Shown here in pieces: positions 26,609 through 34,652 of a stretch of 64,000 bases of DNA. The translations under genes and the position numbers were made by a program. The stretch is taken from the NCBI GenBank assembly GCA_046052145.1, contig JBJOMW010000010.1, positions 1 through 64,000 on the forward strand, written 5' to 3'. Under the pieces are notes generated by a model. It did not search any database, was not told where the DNA came from, and saw only the letters and a program-made list of their open reading frames with translations. Position 1 is the first letter of the stretch, and each line of letters begins with the position of its first letter. This stretch comes from Falsiroseomonas sp046052145 (GTDB taxonomy: Bacteria; Pseudomonadota; Alphaproteobacteria; Acetobacterales; Acetobacteraceae).

Positions 26609-26617
26609 GGAACGCAC

Positions 26618-28057
26618 ATGGCGCGCCCCCTGATCGGCCGCACCATCCGGCGGCTCCGCATGGAGCGCGGACTGACGCAGCAGGCGCTTGCCGCGCGTCT
26701 TGGCATCTCCGCGAGCTACCTGAACCTGATCGAGCACGACCAGCGCAGCGTCACCGCCAGCCTGCTGATCAAGCTGGGGGAGAACTTGGCGGTGGATCTC
26801 CCCGCCCTGTCGGGCAACCGAGAGCGGCAGGTCGAGGCCGGGCTGCGCGAGGTTCTGGCGGACCCGCTGCTCGGGCTGGATGAGGTGCCGGAGAACGAGG
26901 TGGCGACGCTCGCCGCATCCGCGCCGAATGCCGCACGCGCGATGCTGGCGCTCTACCGCGCCTGGCGCGTCGCGAAGGAGGACGCCTCCGGCATCGCGCT
27001 GCCGACCGGCCGGCGCATGCTGCTGCCAACGGAGGAAGCGCGCGATTTCTTCCACGAGCACGCCAATCACTTCCCCGCGCTCGAAGCCATCGCCGAGCGG
27101 ATCGGTGCGGAGCTGCGCGCGAGCCCCGCGGAGATGAACCACGCCATCGCCGAACGGCTGCGCCGCACCCATGGCGTGACCGTTGCGGTCGGCAAGCTGG
27201 ACAGCGCGCTGCGTCGCTACGACCCGCAGCTGCGCCGGCTTGATCTCTCGGAATCGCTGCCGCGCGAAAGCCGCGGATTCCAGATGGCGTTCCAGCTGAT
27301 GCTGCTGGAAGCGCGGGATGCGGTGGAGGCGGTGGTGGCTCCGGCCGAGCCCTCCACGGCCGATGCCGCGGCGCTGATCCGGCTCGGCCTTTTGAACTAC
27401 GCGGCCGCGGCGCTGCTGATGCCCTACCTGCCCTTCCTCGGTGCCGCGCGCGAATTGCGGCACGAGGTGGAGGCGCTGGCTGCGCGCTTCGGCGTCAGCT
27501 TCGAACAGGCGGCGCACCGCCTCTCGACGTTGCAGCGGCCGGGGGAGAATGGCGCCCTGCGGGGCGTGCCCTTCTTCTTCCTGCGCGTGGATCCGGCAGG
27601 CAATGTGGATAAGCGCTTCTCCGCCGCGGGCTTTCCCTTTGCGCGCTTCGGCGGCTCCTGTCCGAAATGGATCGTCCACCGCGCCTTCGCCTATCCGGGG
27701 GAAACGCAGGTCCAGGTCGCGCAGTTGCCGGATGGGGCGACCTTCCTGACCTTCGCGCGCGCCATCGCCGCGCCGACCACGCGCTGGGGCGAACCCGCGC
27801 CGATGCATGTGGTGGCGATGGGCTGCGACATCGGCCGCGCGGCGGAGATTGCCTATGCCGATGGAATCGAGATTGCCGCAGCGGCCGTTGGTATCGGCCT
27901 GTCCTGCCGGCTCTGCGACCGCGCCGATTGCCGGTCCCGCGCCTTCCCGCCGCTCGAACACCGGCTGACGCTCGACCCCAACGAGGACAGCGCCGCACCC
28001 TGGCGGTTCGAGGCAGCGCCCGGCACGGCCCGCCCGCCCGCCAAACCGCGCGCGTAA
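26618..28057 (+). CDS. ScfR/RamB-type XRE-family regulator
   Basis: A 479-residue regulator. Residues 5-60 form an XRE helix-turn-helix (RRLRMERGLTQQALAARLGI, SASYLNLIEHDQR). The middle contains an IrrE-like peptidase-fold region without a clear HExxH (the equivalent stretch reads FQMAFQLMLLEA). The C-terminus is the DUF2083 domain with a cysteine cluster, GLSCRLCDRADCRSRAFPP. The ATG follows AAAGGA. This family includes RamB (acetate and glyoxylate control) and ScfR (short-chain fatty acyl responses). Divergence from aceA strongly suggests it controls isocitrate lyase. Confidence 0.9.
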   Translation: MARPLIGRTIRRLRMERGLTQQALAARLGISASYLNLIEHDQRSVTASLLIKLGENLAVDLPALSGNRERQVEAGLREVLADPLLGLDEVPENEVATLAASAPNAARAMLALYRAWRVAKEDASGIALPTGRRMLLPTEEARDFFHEHANHFPALEAIAERIGAELRASPAEMNHAIAERLRRTHGVTVAVGKLDSALRRYDPQLRRLDLSESLPRESRGFQMAFQLMLLEARDAVEAVVAPAEPSTADAAALIRLGLLNYAAAALLMPYLPFLGAARELRHEVEALAARFGVSFEQAAHRLSTLQRPGENGALRGVPFFFLRVDPAGNVDKRFSAAGFPFARFGGSCPKWIVHRAFAYPGETQVQVAQLPDGATFLTFARAIAAPTTRWGEPAPMHVVAMGCDIGRAAEIAYADGIEIAAAAVGIGLSCRLCDRADCRSRAFPPLEHRLTLDPNEDSAAPWRFEAAPGTARPPAKPRA

Positions 28058-28106
28058 GGAGCGCTTTAACCCTCACCCCGTCATCTGCCGCAGCGAAGGA
28101 GCGGCG

Positions 28107-29174
28107 ATGGCACGGGGTCGCAAGGACGGGGCAACGATCGTCCTGAAGCGGATCGAGGAAGGCGGGCACGGGCACCATGGCGGCGCCTGGAAGGTGGCCT
28201 ATGCCGACTTCGTCACGGCCATGATGGCCTTCTTCCTGCTGATGTGGCTGCTGAATGCGACGACCGAGGAGCAGCGCCAGGGCATCGCGGATTTCTTCGC
28301 ACCCAGCAATGTGATGGGCCGCGCCCAATCCGGCACCGGCGCACCCTTCGGCGGCGCCACGCCACACAGCTCCTCGCCCATGACCCAGGATGCCGGCGCC
28401 GTCACCGTGCAGCGCAGCCGGCTACCGGTGCTGACCGATGTCGAGATCGAGGATGACAGCGAGACGGCCGCCCGCCCGGTCGTCTTCCGCGACGCGCCGG
28501 AGGGCGAGGATGAGGAGAACGACCCGCGCCGCGTGCGCACCGCCCGCGCCGATGCGCCGCCCGGGGACCAGGATCCGCGCGCCCGCCGCGCAGAGCATCC
28601 TGCCGCCGGCAACGGCGCGGAGAGCGGACACGGCAGCGACGCGCGGAACCTCTCGGATGCGGAGCTGCGCGCCGAACATGCCAGGCGCGAGCGCGCGGCC
28701 TTCGAACGCGCGGCGGAGGAGCTGCGCCGCGCCATCGCAGCCGACCCGGCGTTGGCCGATCTCGGCCGGCAGTTGCTGATCGAACAGGCGCCGGAGGGGC
28801 TGCGCATCCAGCTTCTGGATGCCGACCGGCAGCCGATGTTCGCGCTTGGTGGCGCCGCGCCGAATGAGCGCGCGCGCGCACTGATCGCGCGCGTCGCGCA
28901 GATGGCGCAGCGCATGCCGAACCCGGTCACGATCACCGGCCATACCGACGCCACGCCCTTCCGCGGCGGCACCGACCGATCGAACTGGGATCTCTCGGCG
29001 GACCGCGCCAATGCCACGCGCCGGCTGCTGGCTGATGCCGGCCTGCCGGAGGGCCGGATTCGCTCTGTCGCGGGCTATGCGGAACGCCAATTACTGCTGC
29101 CGGACCAGCCCAATGCGGCGGCCAACCGGCGCGTCGCCATCACCCTGCTGCGCGAAGCCCCGCAGACGCCATGA
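28107..29174 (+). CDS. motB: Flagellar motor stator protein MotB
   Basis: A 355-residue stator subunit. The N-terminal TM helix has the proton-carrying Asp in AYADFVTAMMAFFLLMWLL (D34). The C-terminal OmpA-like peptidoglycan-binding domain reads ITGHTDATPF followed by NWDLSADRANATRRLL. The linker between plug and OmpA domain (about residues 85-190) is long and rich in Asp, Glu, Arg and Ala. The order is motB then motA, the reverse of the usual one. No other flagellar genes are in the window. Confidence 0.94.
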   Translation: MARGRKDGATIVLKRIEEGGHGHHGGAWKVAYADFVTAMMAFFLLMWLLNATTEEQRQGIADFFAPSNVMGRAQSGTGAPFGGATPHSSSPMTQDAGAVTVQRSRLPVLTDVEIEDDSETAARPVVFRDAPEGEDEENDPRRVRTARADAPPGDQDPRARRAEHPAAGNGAESGHGSDARNLSDAELRAEHARRERAAFERAAEELRRAIAADPALADLGRQLLIEQAPEGLRIQLLDADRQPMFALGGAAPNERARALIARVAQMAQRMPNPVTITGHTDATPFRGGTDRSNWDLSADRANATRRLLADAGLPEGRIRSVAGYAERQLLLPDQPNAAANRRVAITLLREAPQTP

Positions 29175-30034
29175 CCGCGATCGCTGGCTTCGTCTTCCTG
29201 TTGGTCATGGTCTTCGGCGGCTACACGATCGCCGGCGGCAAGTTCGGCATCATCCTCGTCGCGCTGCCCTTCGAGATGATGATGATCGGCGGCGCGGCCA
29301 TCGGCGCCTTCGTCATGGCCAACAGCATGCACGACGTGAAGCACACGCTCGGCGGCTTCGGAAAAATCCTCAAGGGCCCGCGATACCACAAGAAAGAGTA
29401 TGTCGAGCTTCTGTCGCTGCTCTACGCCTTCGTCCGCCTGGCGCAGCAGAAGGGCGCGATGGCGCTGGAAGCGCATATCGAGCGGCCGCAAGAGAGCGCG
29501 ATGTTCAGTACCTTCCCGAAGATCGCGGGCGACCACCACGCCGTCACCATGATCTGCGACTATCTGCGCATGATCGGCATGAACGCCGATGACCCGCACC
29601 AGATCGAGGATGTGATGGCGCGGGAGCTGAAGAAGATGAAGGAGGAAGAGCTTCACCCATCGCATGCGATGCAGAACATCGCGGATGCGCTGCCTGCGCT
29701 CGGCATCGTTGCCGCCGTTCTCGGCGTGATCAAGACGATGGGCTCGATCGACCAGCCGCCGGCCGTGCTCGGCAAGATGATCGGCGGCGCGCTGGTCGGC
29801 ACCTTCCTCGGCGTGCTGCTCGCCTATGGGCTGATGGGGCCGCTGGCTGCGCGGCTGAAGAGCGTGGTGGAGGAGGAAGCAAAGTACTTCGAGGTCATCC
29901 GCGCCGTGCTCGTCGCGCATCTGCATGGCAATGCGCCGCAGGTCGCGGTCGAGACGGGCCGCAAGATCGTGCCCAGCCATTCCATGCCGAGCTTCCAGGA
30001 GCTGGAGGAATCGCTGCAGGCGCTCAGCATCTGA
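29171..30034 (+). CDS. motA: Flagellar motor stator protein MotA
   Basis: A 287-residue stator subunit with four TM helices. TM1-2 are AGFVFLLVMVFGGYTIAGGK and FEMMMIGGAAIGAFVM; the cytoplasmic loop carries the rotor-contact charges; TM3-4 contain ALPALGIVAAVLGVIKTMGS and GALVGTFLGVLLAYGLMGPL, with the conserved prolines. The start overlaps the motB stop (ATGA), so the two are translationally coupled. It forms the proton channel with MotB in the inner membrane. Confidence 0.95.
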   Translation: MTAIAGFVFLLVMVFGGYTIAGGKFGIILVALPFEMMMIGGAAIGAFVMANSMHDVKHTLGGFGKILKGPRYHKKEYVELLSLLYAFVRLAQQKGAMALEAHIERPQESAMFSTFPKIAGDHHAVTMICDYLRMIGMNADDPHQIEDVMARELKKMKEEELHPSHAMQNIADALPALGIVAAVLGVIKTMGSIDQPPAVLGKMIGGALVGTFLGVLLAYGLMGPLAARLKSVVEEEAKYFEVIRAVLVAHLHGNAPQVAVETGRKIVPSHSMPSFQELEESLQALSI

Positions 30035-30041
30035 GGTACCG

Positions 30042-30299
30042 TTACCGCGCTTCGATCACGCGGCCCGTCGCAGCCTCCACCACCAGCACGCGTTCCGTGG
30101 CGCGGCGGCGCAGCGTCAGCCGCAGCCGGCCGGCATCCTCGCCCTCCCCGCGCTCCACCACCGAATAGACAGCGCCCGCGCGCAGATCGGCCAGAAAGGC
30201 GTCGAACGGGATGCCGAGCAGCCGCGCAGCCGCCTCGGCCGACAGCGCGACATCGCCCGCCGCGTCGATCTCCACCTGCTCCGGATACGCGCCCGCCAT
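30042..30299 (-). CDS. DUF6522-like small protein
   Basis: An 85-residue soluble protein with an AGGAGG ribosome-binding site. The sequence IDAAGDVALSAEAAARLLGI, DLRAGAVYSVVERGEGEDAG and RLRLTLRRRATERVLVVE resembles the DUF6522 family of Alphaproteobacteria, whose function I do not know. It converges on motA with a 7-bp gap. The family name is from memory, so the coding call is firmer than the family call. Confidence 0.75.
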   Translation of the reverse strand: MAGAYPEQVEIDAAGDVALSAEAAARLLGIPFDAFLADLRAGAVYSVVERGEGEDAGRLRLTLRRRATERVLVVEAATGRVIEAR

Positions 30300-30387
30300 C
30301 GTCTGCCTCCTGCCCATGCCAGATGCGGCCGCGGCGTGGCCGGTGCAACAGCTTGACCACGGCGCCGCGGCGCGGCAGGGGCGAGGC

Positions 30388-30831
30388 ATGACCGACGCGC
30401 CGCTCGACCCCCACCCCGCCGCCTTCCACGACCTGCTGGGCCTGCGCCTGATCGAGTGGCGCGACGGCTTCGCCCGCGTGGCCTGCGCGGTGGGGCCGCA
30501 GCACGGCAACCGCTCCGGCATCGTGCATGGCGGGGTAATGCTGTCGCTGATCGACCAGGCAGCGGCCTATGCGGGCCTCTGGTGCTCCGTGCCGGGGAAT
30601 ATCCGCCGCGCCGTCACGCTCGACCTCGATTGCCGCTTCACGGGGCAGGTGTCGAAGGGGCAGATCGTCGCGGAAGGCCGCGTGATGACGCGCGGGCGCA
30701 ACATCTTCTTCTGCCGCACGGAGGTCTTCGACGAAGCCGGCACGCTGGTCGCCTTCGGCGCCTCCACCCACCGCTGGCGCGCAGGCAGCGAAGGCCATGA
30801 GGGCCAGCCGGCGGGCGCCCGGGACGCATGA
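30388..30831 (+). CDS. PaaI/hotdog-fold thioesterase
   Basis: A 147-residue hotdog enzyme likely to hydrolyse acyl- or aryl-CoA thioesters. The active-site helix region reads GNRSGIVHGGVMLSLIDQAA, with the conserved HGG-x(5)-D arrangement of the PaaI/YdiI type. GRVMTRGRNIFFCRTEVFD and GTLVAFGASTHRW complete the sheet. It lies opposite an enoyl-CoA hydratase gene and near hbd and ETF genes, consistent with acyl-CoA metabolism. The substrate is not known. Confidence 0.9.
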   Translation: MTDAPLDPHPAAFHDLLGLRLIEWRDGFARVACAVGPQHGNRSGIVHGGVMLSLIDQAAAYAGLWCSVPGNIRRAVTLDLDCRFTGQVSKGQIVAEGRVMTRGRNIFFCRTEVFDEAGTLVAFGASTHRWRAGSEGHEGQPAGARDA

Positions 30832-30850
30832 GGGTGAGCGGGGTGGGTCC

Positions 30851-30871
30851 GGGAGGGGCAACGCCCCTCCC
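30851..30871. terminator. Bidirectional hairpin terminator
   Basis: GGGAGGGGC-AAC-GCCCCTCCC is a perfect 9-bp stem between the convergent thioesterase and enoyl-CoA hydratase genes. It lacks a T-run, as is common in high-GC genomes. Confidence 0.6.
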
Positions 30872-30880
30872 GTCACGCCA

Positions 30881-31663
30881 TTACCGCCCGCGCCAGACCG
30901 GCTTGCGCTTCTCGATGAAGGCGCGTGTCGCCTCACGGAAATCCTCGGTGCCGGCGAAGTCGCCGACGCCAGCCAGGTCGGCCGGGGTCAGCGGCAGGTC
31001 GCCGCGCAGCTTCTGCAGCATCGCCTTGTGGAAGCGGTTCGACAGCGGCGCGCCCTGCGCGATGCGCTGCGCGAGCGCCATGGCTTCCGCCTGTACCGCC
31101 TCGTCGGGCACAAGGCGCGTCAGCAGGCCCTTCTGAAATGCCTCTTCCCCGGTGAAGACGCGGCCCTCGATCAGCAGCTCGACAGTCACCGCATAGCCGA
31201 CCGATTGCAGCAGCGGATCGAGCTCGCCCGGGTGGTAAAACAGGCTGAGATTGCGCGCCGGAATGGCCATGCGCGTGCCGGGCCCGCCGACGCGGAAATC
31301 GGACATCGTCGCGATGCCGCAGCCCCCGCCCATCGTCCAGCCGCGGCAGGCCGCGACCACCGGGTGCACGCAGCGCCGGATGGATTGGAAGGAGCGCGAT
31401 ATCTCCCGCCCATAGACCTCCTCGCGCTCGGGCGTGCCGCGCTCGCGCTCGAAGGCAGTGATGTCGGCGCCGGCGCTGAAGGCCTCGTCCCCCGCGCCGC
31501 GGATCACGACACAGCGCAGCGTTCCGTCGGCGGATGCCGCCTCCATCGCCTCGGCCAGCGCGATCCACATCGGCAGGTCGAGCGCATTGCGCTTCGCGGG
31601 GCGGTCAATGGTGACAAGGGCAATGTCGCCCTCGCGGCTGGTGCGGATCATCGGATGCGGCAT
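30881..31663 (-). CDS. Enoyl-CoA hydratase/isomerase-family protein
   Basis: A 260-residue crotonase-fold enzyme. The oxyanion-hole segments are FSAGADITAFE and CRGWTMGGGCGIATMSDFRV. VTIDRPAKRNALDLPMW is the N-terminal family start. The start at 31663 (MPHPMIRTSREG) is not marked by a strong ribosome-binding site; an ATG at 31651 is the alternative. It probably hydrates 2-enoyl-CoA in fatty-acid or aromatic-acid breakdown, in line with the nearby hbd and ETF genes. Isomerase or decarboxylase variants share the fold. Confidence 0.9.
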   Translation of the reverse strand: MPHPMIRTSREGDIALVTIDRPAKRNALDLPMWIALAEAMEAASADGTLRCVVIRGAGDEAFSAGADITAFERERGTPEREEVYGREISRSFQSIRRCVHPVVAACRGWTMGGGCGIATMSDFRVGGPGTRMAIPARNLSLFYHPGELDPLLQSVGYAVTVELLIEGRVFTGEEAFQKGLLTRLVPDEAVQAEAMALAQRIAQGAPLSNRFHKAMLQKLRGDLPLTPADLAGVGDFAGTEDFREATRAFIEKRKPVWRGR

Positions 31664-31709
31664 GGGCCGGAAGCTAGCGCCACACCGCGCCTGCCGCCAG
31701 ACAGCCCGG

Positions 31710-32579
31710 CTACGGCTTACGCACGGCAAGAATGCGGTAGCGGACGAAGCCCTCGGTCTGCAGCGTTTCCAGGAGCAGGCCGCCGATTTCCGCCTCCCGC
31801 CGCAGGCCAAGGCCAAGCAGCCGCGGCAGACGGGCGCGGCGTTCCAGCGTGGCAAGCCGCGGCGCCAGTTCCTCCATGCCGCGCACCTGCAGCAGCGGGT
31901 TGAGATCGCGCTCCGCCACCGGCTCGAGCCCTGCGGCGCGGCAGGCGGCGATCCAGCCCGCGCGCGTCGGTGCCACCGGGCAGCGCCAGAAGCGCCGGAA
32001 CCGGTCGAGGCGCGCGGCGGCCTCGTCTGGCAGCCGTTCCTCCGGCATGTCGTCCACGATCACCAGATGCCCGCCAGGGGCGAGCGCCGCGGCGAGGTTG
32101 GCGACGGTGCGCGCGGGATCGGCGCTGTGGATCAGGCTTTCGATGCCATAGGCCAGGTCGAAGCGCCCCTCGATCGGGGCGTCATAGGATCGCACCGCAA
32201 TCCGCACACGGCCCGCCAGACCGCGCGTGGCGACCTCGGCCATGCCGCGCGCGGCCTGTACGGGCGACAGCGTCAGCCCCGTCCAGTCGCCGCCGAGCTT
32301 GGGCGCGAGATCGAGCATCGTCGCGCCATAGCCGCAGCCCGCATCCAGCACGCGCGGCGCCGCCGGCAGGTCGAGGCCCTCCAACATCAGCCGGTGGATG
32401 ACGAAAGGCGAGGGCGCGCCGCCTTCAGGATCGGCCAGCGCGCGATGCACCGGCAGCGCGCCATGACCGGCTTCGCCGCGCCGTTCCTGGAACCAGGACA
32501 GGCCGTCGAGCCACCGGTAATAGCGCGCAACGCGCCGAGCCTGGCGGGCCTGCGCAGCCGGAAGGGGGGTGGGGTCCAT
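31710..32579 (-). CDS. Class I SAM-dependent methyltransferase
   Basis: A 289-residue methyltransferase. The SAM-binding motif I is VLDAGCGYGATMLDLAP; GRFDLAYGIESLIHSADPAR and LAPGGHLVIVDDMPEE are motifs II-III. The N-terminal WLDGLSWFQERRG and the overall layout resemble ubiquinone-, sarcosine- or cyclopropane-type small-molecule methyltransferases. It starts 44 bp downstream of the enolase-superfamily gene on the same strand. The substrate is unknown. Confidence 0.88.
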   Translation of the reverse strand: MDPTPLPAAQARQARRVARYYRWLDGLSWFQERRGEAGHGALPVHRALADPEGGAPSPFVIHRLMLEGLDLPAAPRVLDAGCGYGATMLDLAPKLGGDWTGLTLSPVQAARGMAEVATRGLAGRVRIAVRSYDAPIEGRFDLAYGIESLIHSADPARTVANLAAALAPGGHLVIVDDMPEERLPDEAAARLDRFRRFWRCPVAPTRAGWIAACRAAGLEPVAERDLNPLLQVRGMEELAPRLATLERRARLPRLLGLGLRREAEIGGLLLETLQTEGFVRYRILAVRKP

Positions 32580-32623
32580 CGCGGCTAGATGGCGGGATGC
32601 GCGCCCCGCGCAACCCCGGCGCT

Positions 32624-33682
32624 TCAATCCGCCAGGCTGAAGCCGAGGCCCGGCGCCTCCGGCACGCGCAGCATCCCGCCGGTGAAGGTGGGATGCGTCG
32701 CGAAGCGGTCGCGCAGCGCGGCGTGGGCGCCGTGCACCTCCAGCATGCCGCCCTGCGGATGACCGGCCATGGCGGGAAGGTTCGCGGCTTCGAAGCCTCC
32801 GGCGCCGGTCACCGGCACGCCATGCGCCTCGGCCAGGGCCAGGATGCGCAGCATGGCGGTGAGGCCGCCGCAGAAGGCGGCGTTGGGCTGCATTATGTCG
32901 AGCGCGCCGGCAGCTAGCGCGTCGCGGAACCAGGTGACGGATTGGATCATCTGGCCAGACGCTAGCGGGATCGGGATGGCGCGGCGCAGTTCGGCCAGCG
33001 CGGCGATGTCGTTGTCGCGCACCGGCTCCTCGAAGAAGGCGATGTCGCAATCGGCGACGAGATGCGCCAGCCGCTTGGCCTCCGCGACGGTGAAATCGCA
33101 ATTCGCATCCAGCATGAGGGCCGCGTCACCAATGGCACGGCGCACGGCACGGATACGCGCGGCGTCCTCCGTGATCGGCCGGCCGGCACCGACGATGATC
33201 TTCACGCCCGCGAAGCCGTCGGCCAGCGCAGTTTCACAGGCGGCGATGAGCTCGGCTTCCGTGAAGGCGGGCAGGCCGGCCGTGGCATAGGCGGCGACTG
33301 CCTCCCGCGCGCCGCCAATCAGCCGTGCGACGGGCTGGCCAAGCGCCTTGCCCTTGAGGTCCCACAGCGCGAGGTCGAGCGCCGAGAGCGCGGAGACGAA
33401 AACGCCCGTCGCGCCGCGCGGATTGAGGCGCTTCACCAGCAGCGTGCGGATCGCCTCATGCGCCAGCGCGTCCTGGCCCGCGATGGTCTCCGCAATCTCG
33501 CGGTTCAGCAGCTCGGCGACGGTCGGCGCCAGGAAACGGCCGGTGACGCCCTCGCCCACCAGCCCCGCATCGGTGCCGATGCGCAGCCGGAGGAAAGTGA
33601 GGCTTTCCCGCCCCGCATAGGCATCCGCCGCGCGCGCGGGCTTCAGATGCTCGACCGCGGCCGTGACGCTGGTGATGCGCAA
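32624..33682 (-). CDS. Mandelate racemase/muconate lactonizing enzyme-family protein
   Basis: A 352-residue enolase-superfamily protein. The capping domain is N-terminal and the metal ligands lie in LMLDANCDF, FFEEPV and ASGQMI, with DIMQPNAAFCGGLTAML near the end. The KxK motif on the second strand is changed: VKIIVG keeps the first Lys but has Ile where the catalytic second Lys normally sits. The reaction may differ from classical racemases or dehydratases. It lies 9 bp downstream of hbd. Confidence 0.9.
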   Translation of the reverse strand: MRITSVTAAVEHLKPARAADAYAGRESLTFLRLRIGTDAGLVGEGVTGRFLAPTVAELLNREIAETIAGQDALAHEAIRTLLVKRLNPRGATGVFVSALSALDLALWDLKGKALGQPVARLIGGAREAVAAYATAGLPAFTEAELIAACETALADGFAGVKIIVGAGRPITEDAARIRAVRRAIGDAALMLDANCDFTVAEAKRLAHLVADCDIAFFEEPVRDNDIAALAELRRAIPIPLASGQMIQSVTWFRDALAAGALDIMQPNAAFCGGLTAMLRILALAEAHGVPVTGAGGFEAANLPAMAGHPQGGMLEVHGAHAALRDRFATHPTFTGGMLRVPEAPGLGFSLAD

Positions 33683-33691
33683 GGGTGTGCC

Positions 33692-34570
33692 TCAGCGCGT
33701 CGGCTTCGGCGGCGTCACGCTGTAATCGTAGAAGCCCTTGCCGGCCTTCCGGCCGAGCCAGCCGGCCTCGACATATTTCCGCAGCAGCGGGCTCGGCCGG
33801 TACTTCGATTCGCCAAGCCCCTGGTGCAGCACCTCCATCACCGACAGGCAGGTGTCGAGGCCGATGAAATCCGCCAGCTCCAGCGGCCCCATCGGATGGT
33901 TGCAACCGAGCTTCATGCCGGCGTCGATGGAGGCCACATCGCCCACGCCCTCATGCAGGGCGAAGCAGGCTTCGTTGATCATCGGCAGCAGGATGCGGTT
34001 GACGATGAAGGCCGGGTAGTCGGCGGCATAGGCGACGGTCTTGCCCATCTTCTCGGCCAGCGCCGCCACCGCGTGGACGGTCGCGTCCTCGGTCGCCAGG
34101 CCCTTGATGACCTCGACCAGCTTCATCATCGGCACGGGGTTGAAGAAGTGCATGCCGACGAAGCGGCCGGGCCGGTCCGTCGTCGCGGCAAGCCGCGTGA
34201 TGGGGATGGAGGAGGTGTTGGTCGCCAGGATCGCGTCGGGGCGGAGCTTCGGGCAGAGCGCGGCGAAGATCTTCTTCTTCAGCTCCTCATTCTCGGTCGC
34301 GGCCTCGATCACCAGGTCGCAATCGCCGAGCGCCGCGGTGTCGGTGGTCTGCGCGATGCGCGCGATGGCGGCGTCGCGGTCGGCCTGCGTGACCGTGCCC
34401 TTCTGCACCTGGCGGTCCATATTCTTCGCGATGGTCGCCATGGCCTTGTCGAGCTGGGTTTGCGCGACATCCTGCAGCACGACCTGGATGCCGGCCTGCG
34501 CCGCGACATGGGCGATGCCGTTGCCCATCTGGCCGGCGCCGATCACGCCGATCTTAGCGATCTCCGCCAT
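33692..34570 (-). CDS. hbd: 3-hydroxybutyryl-CoA dehydrogenase
   Basis: A 292-residue NAD(P)-dependent enzyme that interconverts acetoacetyl-CoA and 3-hydroxybutyryl-CoA. The Rossmann motif is KIGVIGAGQMGNGIAHVAA. The catalytic His is in GMHFFNPVPMMKLVEVI, and YPAFIVNRILLPMINEA and NHPMGPLELADFIGLD are family signatures. It follows etfA after 82 bp that contain a hairpin. etfB-etfA-hbd is a conserved alphaproteobacterial module for short-chain acyl-CoA metabolism, including polyhydroxybutyrate turnover. Confidence 0.95.
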   Translation of the reverse strand: MAEIAKIGVIGAGQMGNGIAHVAAQAGIQVVLQDVAQTQLDKAMATIAKNMDRQVQKGTVTQADRDAAIARIAQTTDTAALGDCDLVIEAATENEELKKKIFAALCPKLRPDAILATNTSSIPITRLAATTDRPGRFVGMHFFNPVPMMKLVEVIKGLATEDATVHAVAALAEKMGKTVAYAADYPAFIVNRILLPMINEACFALHEGVGDVASIDAGMKLGCNHPMGPLELADFIGLDTCLSVMEVLHQGLGESKYRPSPLLRKYVEAGWLGRKAGKGFYDYSVTPPKPTR

Positions 34571-34593
34571 GTCACCTTCCCCATGAAAAAGCT

Positions 34594-34624
34594 GCGCCGG
34601 CCCGCACCCTGTCGGGTCCGGCGC
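34594..34624. terminator. Hairpin between etfA and hbd
   Basis: GCGCCGG-CCCG (34594-34604) pairs with CGGG-T-CCGGCGC (34613-34624), an 11-bp stem with one bulged T and an 8-base loop. It sits in the only sizeable gap of the etfBA-hbd run and may reduce read-through into hbd. Confidence 0.5.
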
Positions 34625-34652
34625 CGGCGCGCAATCTCGGCGTGTTGGAGCC

